A stretch of 64,000 nucleotides of DNA from Nitrospira sp. (GCA_024331045.1 JANDJC010000001.1:1-64000), one strand, 5' to 3'; shown: positions 45,430 through 56,800, numbered from the stretch's first letter. The notes: generated by a model from the sequence alone, not told the origin. Translations and numbers: made by a program.

Positions 45430-46560
45430 TCAGCGAAAGGGCAGGACCCCCCTGGCACTCACGAGCATCAGCGCGACCGTCAGCACCCCGACTAGTAGAA
45501 GACTTTCCCGCACAGACCGTGGAAAAGAGCGGACCGTTTTGGTCTCTCCTTCGCCAGCTCCTTCGCATGTCCAGTGCGCGAGGCAGGTCAATCCGGCAGC
45601 CGCCACCACGTAGAACGACGTCGTCAGAGCGGCAAGACCGCAGACGATCACATGCAGAGAACCGGTTGAGACCCTGACCGCATCGTCTCCCCTCCAAGCG
45701 GCTCTTCGAACCCACAAGCCACCGGCTGTAACGGTCAGACCCAATATGATCATGGCTGCACTAGCAATCCCTCCTTCCGCAGGACGAGCCAGAGCCCACA
45801 GCAACGCCAACGCCCCACAGGACCCCCAGGCCGAGTGCAGCAGACCTTGCACAAGCGATATCCGCCATTGTTTGGAGGGGGCAGCGACCACCGCCCCACT
45901 GACGACTCCGATGACGGCCGCTCCCCACACATCGGTCGGGAAATGGGATCCTCGAAGAACCCGACCGACTACGACAAAACAGGCAACAGCCAGGGCAAAC
46001 GGACCTATCACCGGAAACCGTTTAGCCAGCACCGTGGCGACCGCAAAACTGATCGCCGAATGGCCCGACGGAAACGAATCGAATCCCGATGCCAGGGACG
46101 GCGCAACAACCCAATCACCCGAGTGGGTAAATTTGGGCCGAGGTCTTCCGACCAGATGCTTGAGCCCATTAGCGATCACGGCCGCGAGGCCGTGCGCCAG
46201 CAGGGTTTCGATGCCCGCTCTTTTGACTGTCTCCTTCGACCACAGCCATCCTGCTGCCGCCAGCACCAAGCTGAACACGACCAGGTGAGTCCCCTCTCCG
46301 ATATAATCTCCAGCATTGCTGGTAAAGGCCATCCAGGGGATAGCCAGATGTTCTCCTCCCGAGGAAATGGTGACGGAGCGGACATACCGGATAATGGGAA
46401 GGTCAAATTGAGAAAGGCCAGCGAACGACATACCGAGGGCGGCAAGGGAACAGGCTATGGAAACTAGCAGTTTGCCACCTTGCCACCGAGGCCGGTCATT
46501 ACCAGGACCGAGTGAGTCCCGCTCGGTTGAAAAATCCTCTGCGTCCCGCTCAGTGCTCAC
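45430..46560 (-). CDS. PAP2-family membrane phosphatase
   Basis: 376 residues. The three PAP2 motifs are present: KHLVGRPRP, SFPSGHSAISFA (catalytic His) and RVLRGSHFPTDV. About nine predicted membrane helices; a C-terminal extension of about 130 residues with four helices is not part of the core fold. Substrates of such enzymes are lipid phosphates such as undecaprenyl or phosphatidic acid. It follows the TolB-like gene by 9 bases on the same strand, suggesting an operon. Confidence 0.87.
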   Translation of the reverse strand: MSTERDAEDFSTERDSLGPGNDRPRWQGGKLLVSIACSLAALGMSFAGLSQFDLPIIRYVRSVTISSGGEHLAIPWMAFTSNAGDYIGEGTHLVVFSLVLAAAGWLWSKETVKRAGIETLLAHGLAAVIANGLKHLVGRPRPKFTHSGDWVVAPSLASGFDSFPSGHSAISFAVATVLAKRFPVIGPFALAVACFVVVGRVLRGSHFPTDVWGAAVIGVVSGAVVAAPSKQWRISLVQGLLHSAWGSCGALALLWALARPAEGGIASAAMIILGLTVTAGGLWVRRAAWRGDDAVRVSTGSLHVIVCGLAALTTSFYVVAAAGLTCLAHWTCEGAGEGETKTVRSFPRSVRESLLLVGVLTVALMLVSARGVLPFR

Positions 46561-46569
46561 CGGCCCAGA

Positions 46570-47709
46570 CTAGGGGATCCACTCAGCCAGAAAGACATTG
46601 AACTCTCCTGGCTCTGTGGCATGACGATCCGACACCCAGACCAATCGTTTCCCGTCCGGAGAAAACATGGGGAAACTGTTGAAGTGACCTTCCGTGGTGA
46701 TTTGTTCCAACCCCGTCCCATCGTCGTTGATGAGATAGAGATGGAAGCTGGGGCGTCCCTTGTTACCTTGTGATCCCACATTGGACGAAAAAATAATCCG
46801 CCGCCCGTCGGGGTGAAAAAACGGTGCAAAGTTCGAGGCGCCGTTCGTCGTTACCTGCCGTTTGCCTGAGCCATCGGCATTCATGACAAAAATCTCGAGT
46901 TGATTCGGCTCAACCAATCCTTGCGCCAGCAAGCCTCGATACCGAGCCACTTCCTCCGGCTTGGTCGGGTGGGACGCACGATAGACGATTCTGGTACCAT
47001 CCGGAGAGAAAAACGCGCCCCCGTCATAGCCCACCTCGTCGGTCAATCGTCGAACGCCGGTCCCGTCAAGTTTCATCGTATAGAGATCCAGATCCCCATC
47101 CCGCACCGATGTCCAGACGATGGTTGTCCCGTCCGGCGAGAGAGTCGCCTCGGCATCGTAGCCCGGCGTCGCCGTCAGCCGCTCGAAATGTCCACCGTCA
47201 AGATCCACCGCATACAGATCATAGTCGTCAAGCGCCCACCGATAGGTGGCACCCCGCTTTGGTTTGGGAGGACAGTCTGGGCCGGCGTCATGCGTCGAGG
47301 CGTAGATGACGCGGCGGTCTCCCGGATAAAAGTAGCCGCAGGTGGTGGCCCCTTTGCCGGTGCTCACCATCTGAACGTGACCGGTCTCGATGTCCATCAC
47401 GTACATCTGATAACAGCCGAGCCCTGCTCCAGCCGGCTTGGTGGTGACCGCCAGCCCCTTGGTCCAATCGTTGGTCGATTGAAAAATCAGTTTTCTCCCG
47501 TCGAAGGAAAAATAGGCCTCCGCATTCTGGCGGCCGAAGGTCAACTGCCGGATCTGGCCAAGATGGCGCTCTGTCGGATTGGAAACGGAGGGATGTGTAA
47601 CGGCCCTCGTGGACTCTTTTCGAGCCTCGTTGGCCGTACAGCCTACGGACAGACACAACGCCGCCACCATCCCCAACGCGACACGTCGCCATGATCTACC
47701 GCGCCCCAT
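46570..47709 (-). CDS. TolB-like beta-propeller lipoprotein
   Basis: 379 residues from the ATG at 47709. A signal peptide ending in a lipobox-like SVGC precedes WD40-like/TolB-type PD40 repeats: IRQLTFGRQNAEAYFSFDGRKLIFQS, YDAEATLSPDGTTIVWTS, YDGGAFFSPDGTRIVYRAS, NFAPFFHPDGRRIIFSS and FNSFPMFSPDGKRLVWVS. It probably forms a propeller on the periplasmic face. The start overlaps the end of the M1-like peptidase gene by 14 bases, so they are co-expressed. It is not the Tol-Pal TolB. Confidence 0.8.
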   Translation of the reverse strand: MGRGRSWRRVALGMVAALCLSVGCTANEARKESTRAVTHPSVSNPTERHLGQIRQLTFGRQNAEAYFSFDGRKLIFQSTNDWTKGLAVTTKPAGAGLGCYQMYVMDIETGHVQMVSTGKGATTCGYFYPGDRRVIYASTHDAGPDCPPKPKRGATYRWALDDYDLYAVDLDGGHFERLTATPGYDAEATLSPDGTTIVWTSVRDGDLDLYTMKLDGTGVRRLTDEVGYDGGAFFSPDGTRIVYRASHPTKPEEVARYRGLLAQGLVEPNQLEIFVMNADGSGKRQVTTNGASNFAPFFHPDGRRIIFSSNVGSQGNKGRPSFHLYLINDDGTGLEQITTEGHFNSFPMFSPDGKRLVWVSDRHATEPGEFNVFLAEWIP

Positions 47710-49912
47710 CGACGTCGACCTCCTTCGTTTCTGGCCCATCTTGCCACACTCCCCGCTCCACCACGGTTCCGTTTTTAAAGACCACGTAGCTATGCCAGCC
47801 ATAATAAAACAGATAGTGTGCGACCCTCTCAACCGCTCCTGGAGCCATACCATAGAGGACCGTGACCACGCTCCCTGGCGTGGCGGGACGACGGCAAGTG
47901 AAGAGCACGGCTGTCTCCAGACCTTGATATCGACGGCCTTTGATCTCGAGTCCGTCATCACTGAACCGCATCAGATCACCACAGGGTTCCTTCACGAGCC
48001 GCTCCAGACTCTTCTTCTGATCCCCCGTTGCTAAGATCAACACGGACCCAGCCTGTGGTACTGTATCGCCCCCGAACGTCACGACCGTCTTGCTCGATGC
48101 TGGCCATTGAGATTCTCGCTCGGCGATCCGATCCAGAATCGGTTGAAACGAGCTGTCCCCCTCCCTGCTAAACGGCACCACTGTTCTCCGGCTGTCGGTC
48201 ACATATCCATTCAACATCGGTGTCAAGTGGCGGCGTGGGATCCGGCGGAATACCATCCATTGTGGATCCAGCTGCACCGCAAGGGGGCGTGCGGAGACTG
48301 AGAACTCTGCGGTCGTCGTAGCGACGGGACCGAGCCTGATCCATTTGGTCTCCGTTCCACGATCGAATACCACATGGAGGGGAATGGCCAGTCGAAACGG
48401 CCGTCCAGTCTGACCCACTCGAACCAGCACCCGCCATCTGTCCGGCTCTTCGCTAGCCTGGAACCGATAGGCACGGACCTCATCCAACGACACGAGAGGG
48501 GCCCCGCCCTGCTCTACCCACTGGTCAAAAAACCAACGGAGATCGCGGCCGCTTTCCTGCGTAAAGACGGCTTCCAGATCCGTCCAATCTGCAGGCCGAT
48601 TGCGATACCGCTGAACAAACGTTTTGATGCCCCGCCAGAATGGCTCCTCGCCCAGTTCATGGCGGAGGTGATGAAAGATAAAGGCGGCCTTGTGATAGCC
48701 GATCGCATTGTCTTTTTCGTCTTCTTTCGCAAAAAAGCGGGAGACCGGATAGTCCCGCTCCGGCTCCACATAGAGGCTATAACCTTCGACCATCAGGCGC
48801 CGTTGCTCGGTCGCCTGCCGCTCGTCACCTGTGAGTTCATGCCAATAATAATTGGCTAGATAGGTCGTCAGCCCCTCGACCCAGTTGCCGGCTCCGTGGC
48901 GATTGAATACGGCATTGCCAATCCATGAATGGACGATTTCGTGGCCAAGGGCGTAGGGTTGAACATAGTGCCGCTTGATACTCCCGCTGCCCAGCAGGGT
49001 AAACGACGGCATGCCCAGTCCGCTGGGAAAGAAGTTTTCCACCACCGCAAACCGATGAAACGGATAATCGCCCAGAATCCGAATGTAGGCGTCAAGATAG
49101 GTTGCCGTCGCATCAAGGTACTCATCGGCTAGATCTGCATTCTCTGGAAAGAAGTAGGTCGCCAATTCGATCCGCTGTCCGGTTCGACTCGTCCAGTTCC
49201 TCGATTTGACAACGAACCGATTGGCCACGAGCGTCAGGGCCTCGGACGGTTCGTTTACCACCCACGTGGAGGAGGCCCACCCGTCCTGAACCCTGTTATG
49301 TTGACGGAACCCCTGGGTCACAACCGTCCACCCCTCAGGAACCTGAACGTGAAGGCGATAGGTGCTGTACGATCCGTCAATGTCCGGATACCACAGGCTT
49401 TCGCCACTGAGATAGACCCCCTCATTACCAATATGCCCGGCTGTGTCGCTCGGAGTAACGAAGCGCAGATGGCGTGGCTCTTTGGGCGGGTCATTGATGA
49501 CGCCGCGGTATGTCCAGATGACCGTCACGTGCCTATCATGTCCCGGTGGCACGGTGACGATCACCCGCTGCCCCCGCTGACGAGCGGGACGTTCGATTGA
49601 AAAAGTGAGGGGCTGCGGGCGATCTTGGCCATCGTACGTTCCATGGTCATCACCCAGCAGGACGGATTCCACTTGCAAGGTGGGCGCAAGCACGAACGAA
49701 ACGGTCTCAGCCTGTAAAGGCAGAGTTACCACCGTTTGATCGCGCACGATCAACTCGTGGGTTGCGGGGTTGATCGTGGCCTTGATCTCATGGCTCAGGA
49801 CAGAGGGTTGAGCCGAATGATGTGAATCGGCCGCTGCTGCGTGCCCCCACAACCCGGTCGCAACCAGAACGAACCCCCCGTACCACACCCCCCATAGGCT
49901 CCTCATTAGCAT
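47696..49912 (-). CDS. M1-like zinc metallopeptidase, secreted
   Basis: 738 residues from the ATG at 49912, which has GAGGG 6 bases upstream. A signal peptide (cleaved after HAAAA) leads to an M1-type N-terminal domain (VLSHEIKATINPATHELIVRDQ). The catalytic domain has HEIVHSWIGN (His324, Glu325, His328) and a third ligand in NWVEGLTTYLANYY (Glu346). Only 17 residues separate the second His from that Glu, one fewer than in classical M1 enzymes. The GAMEN-type exopeptidase motif is not obvious, so the specificity may differ. A further 250 residues at the C-terminus have no clear assignment. Confidence 0.8.
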   Translation of the reverse strand: MLMRSLWGVWYGGFVLVATGLWGHAAAADSHHSAQPSVLSHEIKATINPATHELIVRDQTVVTLPLQAETVSFVLAPTLQVESVLLGDDHGTYDGQDRPQPLTFSIERPARQRGQRVIVTVPPGHDRHVTVIWTYRGVINDPPKEPRHLRFVTPSDTAGHIGNEGVYLSGESLWYPDIDGSYSTYRLHVQVPEGWTVVTQGFRQHNRVQDGWASSTWVVNEPSEALTLVANRFVVKSRNWTSRTGQRIELATYFFPENADLADEYLDATATYLDAYIRILGDYPFHRFAVVENFFPSGLGMPSFTLLGSGSIKRHYVQPYALGHEIVHSWIGNAVFNRHGAGNWVEGLTTYLANYYWHELTGDERQATEQRRLMVEGYSLYVEPERDYPVSRFFAKEDEKDNAIGYHKAAFIFHHLRHELGEEPFWRGIKTFVQRYRNRPADWTDLEAVFTQESGRDLRWFFDQWVEQGGAPLVSLDEVRAYRFQASEEPDRWRVLVRVGQTGRPFRLAIPLHVVFDRGTETKWIRLGPVATTTAEFSVSARPLAVQLDPQWMVFRRIPRRHLTPMLNGYVTDSRRTVVPFSREGDSSFQPILDRIAERESQWPASSKTVVTFGGDTVPQAGSVLILATGDQKKSLERLVKEPCGDLMRFSDDGLEIKGRRYQGLETAVLFTCRRPATPGSVVTVLYGMAPGAVERVAHYLFYYGWHSYVVFKNGTVVERGVWQDGPETKEVDVDGAR

Positions 49913-50133
49913 GATGTTCCCTCGTTGGATCGGGCAAGGGGACCTGCCCCACGACGTCCGCCCCACCATCCCCAGTTGCCTGTTCCGAGGCGACCGCCCC
50001 CTTCAGTTGTTCATCCGGATCAAAGCCGGTGGCGCTTCCGTCTGTTTTCACCACTCCTCCACCAGGCGGTTCAACAGTGAAAAGCAAGGGAGGTGAGCAT
50101 AGCATGGACGGGAAGAAACCAGAAGAATGGGGT

Positions 50134-51069
50134 TTACGGGCCGACGGCCGGTTCCCCGAAAAGAGCCGCCACGAAAGCCTCGGGATTGAAGTCTTGGAGG
50201 TCCTCGGCTCCTTCTCCAACACCGATCAAACGAACAGGTATTTTTAGCTCCTCGGCGATGGCCACGACGATACCGCCCCGCGCCGTCCCGTCCAGCTTGG
50301 TCAACACCAGCCCCGTGACCCCCACCGCTTCATGAAACTGCCTGGCCTGAGCCAGGGCATTTTGGCCGACCGTCGCATCCAGTACGAGCAGCACTTCATG
50401 GGGAGCACCGGCCAATTCTCGACCGACGACACGCTTGACCTTCGCTAACTCCTCCATCAGGTTGGACTTGGTATGCAATCGACCAGCCGTGTCGATGAGC
50501 ACGACATCGATGCCGCGGGCCTTGGCGGCAGCGATGCCGTCGAACGCGACGGACGCGGGATCGGCCCCCTGACGCTGGCGGATGATCGGTACGTCCAATC
50601 TGTCAGCCCACACCTGTAACTGCTCGATCGCCGCAGCACGAAAGGTGTCCCCGGCAACCAACAACGGCCTCTTCTGAGCCTGCACAACGCGTCGAGCCAG
50701 CTTCGCAATCGTCGTGGTCTTTCCCACCCCATTGACACCAACAGCCAGGATGACAAAGGGCTTGGGACCCCGCTCGATCAGATCGAGTAACGGAGGGCCG
50801 GCAACGGGGGTGAGGATCTCATAGAGAGTTCGGCTCAACACATGCTGCAGACCACGAACGGACGAGGCCGCCTCTCCGCGCGCCTCGTCGTTGACCCGGC
50901 GAATCAACCGTTCCACCACTCGGGCGCCGAGATCGGCCCCAAGCAACGAGGCCTCCAGTTCTTCCAACAGAGCCGGGGTGGGAGTTCGTCCCAGCATCCG
51001 ATCGAGCGAGTGACGCACGGCATGCCGGGTCTTCCCTAATCCCTCTTGGAGTCGCTGAAACCATCCCAT
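50134..51069 (-). CDS. ftsY: Signal recognition particle receptor FtsY
   Basis: 311 residues. An N-terminal helical bundle (WFQRLQEGLGKTRHAVRHSLDRML; LLEELEASLLGADLG) is followed by the SRP GTPase domain: G1 GVNGVGKTTTIAKLA, the insertion-box DTFRAAAIEQLQVW, G3 DTAGRLHTK, G4 TKLDGTARGG and the closing GVGEGAEDLQDFNP. The acidic A domain of E. coli FtsY is missing, as in many bacteria. It delivers SRP-bound ribosomes to SecYEG. It starts 2 bases after the ybeY stop. Confidence 0.96.
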   Translation of the reverse strand: MGWFQRLQEGLGKTRHAVRHSLDRMLGRTPTPALLEELEASLLGADLGARVVERLIRRVNDEARGEAASSVRGLQHVLSRTLYEILTPVAGPPLLDLIERGPKPFVILAVGVNGVGKTTTIAKLARRVVQAQKRPLLVAGDTFRAAAIEQLQVWADRLDVPIIRQRQGADPASVAFDGIAAAKARGIDVVLIDTAGRLHTKSNLMEELAKVKRVVGRELAGAPHEVLLVLDATVGQNALAQARQFHEAVGVTGLVLTKLDGTARGGIVVAIAEELKIPVRLIGVGEGAEDLQDFNPEAFVAALFGEPAVGP

Positions 51070-51071
51070 TG

Positions 51072-51548
51072 TCAGAGCCTCCTCCCGGATCGTCGCCGCC
51101 TGACAAGCCGACAGAGAGCGACGTTCAGCGAGCGCAGCACGGCCGTTTCGCGCCGCTTCATGCGCAACGCCTCCCGTTTGTTTTTTTCGTGGTCATAGCC
51201 GCACAAATGCAGCACTCCGTGCACCAACAACGAGGCGAGCTCCTCGTTCAGCGACCGCCCAGCTTCCTTCGCCTGCCGCATAGCCGCCGGCACCGAAATG
51301 ACGACGTCGCCCAACAGTCGCCGACAGGGCGAGCGAGCTTCCCGCATGGCAAACGCCAACACATCGGTCGTCCGATTGTTCCCCCGATACTCTCGATTCA
51401 AGCGGCGCATGCGGCCGTCGCCTACCAATTCCAAACTCAATTCCGCCCCTGGCTCTCCGACCGCACGGAGAACAGCCTGCGCCGCTCGCACTAAAGAATC
51501 CTGTCGCGCCGACAGTTGCCTGAGTCGAACACGCAAGATGACAGCCAT
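51072..51548 (-). CDS. ybeY: Endoribonuclease YbeY
   Basis: 158 residues. The zinc-binding active site is HGVLHLCGYDHE. DGRMRRLNREYRGNNRTTDVLAF is the other family marker. YbeY matures 16S rRNA 3' ends and helps ribosome quality control. Its start overlaps the phoH stop, and ftsY follows after 2 bases, so phoH-ybeY-ftsY is one operon. Confidence 0.95.
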   Translation of the reverse strand: MAVILRVRLRQLSARQDSLVRAAQAVLRAVGEPGAELSLELVGDGRMRRLNREYRGNNRTTDVLAFAMREARSPCRRLLGDVVISVPAAMRQAKEAGRSLNEELASLLVHGVLHLCGYDHEKNKREALRMKRRETAVLRSLNVALCRLVRRRRSGRRL

Positions 51549-52657
51549 CAGTGGGGTTGGCCCGATCCCTCTTCCGACGCGGGGTGGGACGATGGAGTGC
51601 GAACGGTCCCTCCCCGGCCTGGGCCGGAAAGGGGTTGAGGCGGGGACACGCGCCGTCGGTTTGGACCGCCTGCCTCGGCATTCACGGCGTGATAACGATC
51701 GTAGGCCTTGATGATCTGTTGAACCAGACGATGGCGCACGACATCTTTGTCATTGAAATGCACGAACGCGATGCCGTCCACGTCGCGGAGCACGTCCTTG
51801 ACTTCGATCAACCCCGACACCCGGTCATTCGGCAAGTCCACCTGCGTGATGTCTCCCGTCACGACCATCTTGGAGTGGAACCCCAATCGCGTGAGGAACA
51901 TTTTCATCTGCTCGGCGGTGGCATTTTGTGCTTCATCCAAAATGACGAACGAATCGTTCAGGGTGCGCCCCCGCATGAACGCAAGTGGCGCAATTTCGAT
52001 GTCGCCCCGCTCAATCAGCCGATTGGCTCGATCCACGTCCATCATGTCAAACAGGGCGTCGTACAAGGGGCGAAGGTAGGGATTCACCTTCTGGTAAAGA
52101 TCGCCGGGGAGAAATCCCAGCTTCTCCCCCGCCTCGACGGCGGGACGTGCCAGGATAATCCGGCTAACTTCTTTTTTGAGTAGTGCGCTCACCGCCATCG
52201 CCATGGCCAAATAGGTCTTGCCTGTTCCGGCCGGCCCGATGGCGATGACGATGTCGAACTCGTTGATCGCGTCGATATAGCTTTTTTGGGTGGGGGATTT
52301 CGGGACGATGAGCCGTTTTTTCGTGACGATGGTCGCCGGCCCGCAGAGGATATCCCTAATGGCGGCATCCGGCTCCTGTCGCAACGCATGCAGCGCATGG
52401 GTAATGTCCTCCGTTTGTAGAACAATCCCTTCGTTCGCCAATGCCGCCAGCTCGAGCATCACCCGTTCTGCCTGGCGCACAGCCTCCGGCTGCCCATCCA
52501 TGGTCACTTCTTCGCCTCGAGCCGACAACCGCACTCCCAATTCATGCTCGATCAGCTTGAGATGCCGGTCGTGGTGACCAAAGAGAACGGCGGTATTGGT
52601 GCCTTCTCGTAGCTTCAGCTTCCGCACAAGCGAGGGATGGACTCCTTCATCCGACAT
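51548..52657 (-). CDS. phoH: PhoH-family ATPase
   Basis: 369 residues. A small N-terminal KH-like part ([29 protein letters not shown]) precedes the helicase-like ATPase: Walker [34 protein letters not shown], Walker [15 protein letters not shown] and [10 protein letters not shown]. The C-terminal 40 residues are Pro/Ser-rich and probably disordered. PhoH and YbeY are commonly paired and both linked to RNA metabolism. Confidence 0.94.
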   Translation of the reverse strand: MSDEGVHPSLVRKLKLREGTNTAVLFGHHDRHLKLIEHELGVRLSARGEEVTMDGQPEAVRQAERVMLELAALANEGIVLQTEDITHALHALRQEPDAAIRDILCGPATIVTKKRLIVPKSPTQKSYIDAINEFDIVIAIGPAGTGKTYLAMAMAVSALLKKEVSRIILARPAVEAGEKLGFLPGDLYQKVNPYLRPLYDALFDMMDVDRANRLIERGDIEIAPLAFMRGRTLNDSFVILDEAQNATAEQMKMFLTRLGFHSKMVVTGDITQVDLPNDRVSGLIEVKDVLRDVDGIAFVHFNDKDVVRHRLVQQIIKAYDRYHAVNAEAGGPNRRRVSPPQPLSGPGRGGTVRTPSSHPASEEGSGQPH

Positions 52658-52720
52658 GCGTCCGTGCTGTCATCTTACCAGACTGGAAAATGGCCGACAA
52701 TCAGGAGCGCAGCACCACCG

Positions 52721-53776
52721 TTAGGTTCCGACCTGTGAAGCAGGAGACTGAGGAATAAGCTGCAGGTCGAATTCTTGTGAGGCGACTCCTCCCCGTCCGT
52801 CTGTGACAATGATGGTGACGTGGTGGACTCCTAGGCGATCGTGAGACACACGCCAGTCGATTCGGCCGTCCTCGCCGATTGTCATCCCTGGTGGAGCGGT
52901 TTGCAACACATACGTTAACGGATCCCCATCATCGTCGATTGCCTGAACCTTATAGAGGTATGAGTCAGCAGACCGGGGAGGCGGGGGGATGGAAACGATC
53001 CGAGGCGGGCGGTTCTCCATCATCCAGGGAGCGGATTGCGCCGTACTCTCTGTGCCACTCGGGTCTCTCGCTGTCACCTCAACAGCGACTAGATCGCCCG
53101 CGACGACTCCTTCTGTTTCGAGGAACGCTTCGTCTCCCTCTTTCACCAAAACTCGATTCCTGTACCACTGGAAGGTCAGCGTCAGCGGATCACGATCGGG
53201 ATCACTGACATCGACGCTGGCTTCGAGCCTCTTGCCCGGCAAGGTGTCTCGACGGACAATGGTCACCGAATGAATAACTGGTGGGCTGTTGACCACCACG
53301 GTGGGAGGCACTCGATAAACAGGGCCCTTTTGCTTGGCGTCGGCGGGCGTAATCTCGACACTCACTCGCTGGCCCCGGCGGAACTTGGTGGGAGACAGGG
53401 TCGGCCCGGTCTCCCCCACCAGGGGCACTCCCTCCACATACCATTGATACCACAGCGTCACGGCTTCATGGTCTGGATCTTCAGCGATCACCTGAACGGC
53501 CGCTTCCTCCGCTGACAACAAGGGGTCGTTGAGAAACCGAGCCGACGTGATGACGGGAGGCCGGTTCCCAGCCGAAGACACCGGCGAGAGGAACGAGAGT
53601 GAAGAAGGAGAAGGCTCCGTACAAGCCGTCAGCGTCCAGAAACTGGCAATCGCCACCGTGGAGGCCCATCTGAGGAGACCGCTGCTCTCCTTTTTTCGGC
53701 CGGCGGCGGACCCTATCCGCCGGTTGACATACCGTGCCACGAGGAGCCGGGAGGAAGATGGAACGCGCTCGGTCAT
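52721..53776 (-). CDS. Lipoprotein with repeated Ig-like/cadherin-type domains
   Basis: 351 residues. A type II signal peptide ends in the lipobox LTAC near residue 52. The mature part has three beta-sandwich repeats with the wording NRPPVITSARFLNDP, NSPPVIHSVTIVRRD and NRPPRIVSIPPPP at their starts, and acidic calcium-type patterns (DPDHEAVTLWYQWY, DPDRDPLTLTFQWY, DDDGDPLTYVLQ). It is the gene immediately after pilY1 on the same strand (45 bases), so a role at the pilus base or surface is possible but unproven. Confidence 0.75.
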   Translation of the reverse strand: MTERVPSSSRLLVARYVNRRIGSAAGRKKESSGLLRWASTVAIASFWTLTACTEPSPSSLSFLSPVSSAGNRPPVITSARFLNDPLLSAEEAAVQVIAEDPDHEAVTLWYQWYVEGVPLVGETGPTLSPTKFRRGQRVSVEITPADAKQKGPVYRVPPTVVVNSPPVIHSVTIVRRDTLPGKRLEASVDVSDPDRDPLTLTFQWYRNRVLVKEGDEAFLETEGVVAGDLVAVEVTARDPSGTESTAQSAPWMMENRPPRIVSIPPPPRSADSYLYKVQAIDDDGDPLTYVLQTAPPGMTIGEDGRIDWRVSHDRLGVHHVTIIVTDGRGGVASQEFDLQLIPQSPASQVGT

Positions 53777-53821
53777 GGTCTTCCCTCACCGATCTCTGCT
53801 CATTCTCTCACCCCCCACCAC

Positions 53822-56800
53822 TCAATCGCGTTGATGAACCCAGCTCACATAGCGGCTATAGTAGTCTCCCGTGCTCGCGCAGGGCTGAGCCGCAGCCCCG
53901 GTACTCATTTGCACCGCACCAGTCATGCCACCGGAGCACCCGCTGCCCCCCGTGCCGCTGGTCCCCAGGTTGCCGGCTCCTTGCGATCCGATCTGGACAG
54001 ACATCGACGAGGCCAACCCAACGCCCAGCGCGACCTTTGTTTGGACATTGACGTTGGCGCCGACTGTCGTGGTGCCGACCACCGGTGTTGTCGCAGCCGT
54101 GCCGGTCTTGTAATAGAGGGCGTAGAGATAACTCTGGCCGGTTGAAGCACAAAAGTCATTCGTCGGAACGAAGGTCGGGAAAAATACCGTGCCGCCGATT
54201 AAGGTGGGGCTGACCACCGACCGTTCCGCCGCGTTGGTGCCAGAGCCGACGGGCAGGGTGACACGCCAGCCGTCTCGCTGGTCAACAAGCCCGATCATGG
54301 AAGTGGTTCCTGTTCCATGGAACGTCGTGACGGTCGGGTTCGTCGGATCCGTCACTTGGTTGGTCCCACCGCTACACACTAAACAAATGGTCGCATTGGT
54401 CACATCCACGAGGTTATTGTTGAGACAACTGACGGTGCTGGTTTGTGTGCACGTGTTATTCATCACGGAATCCTTGATGCCGAACAGACGCTGCACATTG
54501 TTATTGACCTTGTCTGAATTGCCGAAGTACCGCCCCGTGCCGAAAAAGACCCAGAGTTTATTCGCATCGTCGATCGTCACCGTCGGCGCGGCAGTGATGG
54601 GGCCGACCTCCAGGAGTCCTAGCACTGGATCGGAAAACGTATCGATGACCTCGGTGGGGATTCGGCTGGAGCCGCTGGAAATCCCCCATGTGGTCGGAAC
54701 ACAGGGACTGGAGGGACACCCCATCGTCAGGCGGTACAGCTTGCCCCTCCACGGCAACGTTCCATCATGAATAGTTCTTCCCACATAGGCGACATCGCCC
54801 CGCCAATCGAGATCCTTGTCCACTGTGATGATATGCCCCATGAAGGAGCGCCAGGTCCCAACTGGCATCGTCGTCACCAGACTATTGGCCACTCCAGGGC
54901 CTTGGGCCAGATCCACCACATACAACTTGGCAGTTTGGGCTGGTGTTGCAGGAAGATCGGCCTGGTAGCCGTTCGGACCAGACCCAAAAATCACATACCA
55001 CTTCTCATTGGTCTTGCTGGTCCATACATCAGTCGTCGGATTGACCCTTGTGACGGCCGGATAGGCCGTGGTGAGGCCTAAACCACTGTCGGTGAATACC
55101 CACAGGAGTCTTGGTTCAACTTCTGGATTGGTAATGTCCAACACAAAATAGGCGCTATAAAACGTCCGGTTCGTGCCCCCGATATTGACCGTCATGGGCG
55201 GGGCTCCGGTCGAGGCCGTGCAGTTACCGCAACTGCCTCCCATGCGGAAGCCACCGATCAAGATCGTTCCCCAGCCGTCGGGATGGTCGGCATCGGGCGT
55301 AAAGATCCGTACGTCCGTCACCTTGGGTTTCAGATCGACGTAATACACATGGCTATAGTCGGCCCTCGCGAGCCACTGAAGCTGGGGCAAGAGCTGATAG
55401 GGGATAAAGGCCCAGAGTTCCGCGCCCAAATTGGGCCCCCCTGAATTGTCATTGGGTGTTCTGGTGAACCAACCATGCTCGATTACATTGGTCGTGGCGG
55501 GATTGTCCCCTCGGTGGTAGAACCCGGCGTTGAAAGCATGGAGCATCCCGTCATTGGCCCCGACATAGGCCACTTGCCGACGGTTTCGATACTGTCGATA
55601 AAACGTGTTGTAGGTGGCGTCGCCATAGATCAAGTCGTACCGTTCTTTCGGGGGCCCGACGATCGTCGGCGTCGAGTGGATCGGATCGCCGAGCTTCCAG
55701 ACGTGATAGGAGCCGCTTCCGACCGGCACCTCGATCATGCGCGTGCGGAGCCCGCTGATTTCTTCTCCCCGGATAAAGCGGATGAGGTTCATTGCGTTGC
55801 TGCTGCCCGTGCAGGTATCGCCGGCGTAGCGCAGATAGTCGCGCAGAGTCATGCAATTGGCGGTGCTGAAGTCCATCTGCTCGGCCGGATCGACGAGACC
55901 GTTATTGTTGACATCGACCCAGGTGAGGATTCGTCTGGAGGCTGCAGAGGTCAACGCCAGTTCTTTGCCCGCCTCCCAGATCGGAATGATGGATTTCAAG
56001 CTTCCACCCAGCACAATGGGCGTCGTACTGTCGGCCAGGCCATCGCCATTGAGATCTTCATACTTGTCCACGAGCACGCTTCGATACGTCGGGCTGGCTG
56101 GGTCATTGTCGTACCTGGTCGTTACGATCCGATCGACACGGTAGTCCAATACGCCATCCTGATTGGTGTCTTCGCGGAAATTGCCGAACGAGTCGATGAA
56201 CAGCGCGTGGGTGTAGCCCATCCATTTGACCGTGCTTCCGTTCTGGCCGATGTCGCTCGTAAAGAAGTAGGCTTGATAAATGGACCCTTCCCCGGAGGCA
56301 GAGGTGGCCAAGACGGAGATCGAGGTCCCGGAAGCGCTCCGTCGCAAAATCGACGTGATCGTGGCCATGAGCCGTTCTTGGAGATCATCCACGTTGGCTG
56401 ATTCAAAATAATTGTCGGGGATCCCGTCGCTGCCTGGTGCGCCGGTTGCGTTGATCACCCTGTCCCATTCATGGACAAGGTCCGGCACATTGTTGCCGTT
56501 CGTATCCTCAAACCCGCCGAGAAGGGCCGCCTTCATGAGGATCTCACGGCCCGTGATGTTTCCAAACGCATAAAAGGTGTACACCGTGATATTCTGCAGT
56601 CCCTCTAGACAGTGACCCGTCACATTCAGCACAGGGATCGTGCCATCCGCCGTGCCGTTGCAAGGCCGCAGATCGTTAATATGAGCCCAATAGGCGACAT
56701 CGTCCAAATAGTGGGAACCGTCGCTCGGATAGTCAGTCCGATGCTGCATCAGCAACACATTGGGCGGTGTCGCGGGATCGTTATTGCACGTCGCGCCGGG

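Noticed and set aside
55475-56401. 308-aa plus-strand frame
   Set aside because: Antisense to pilY1; no domain and shadow composition.
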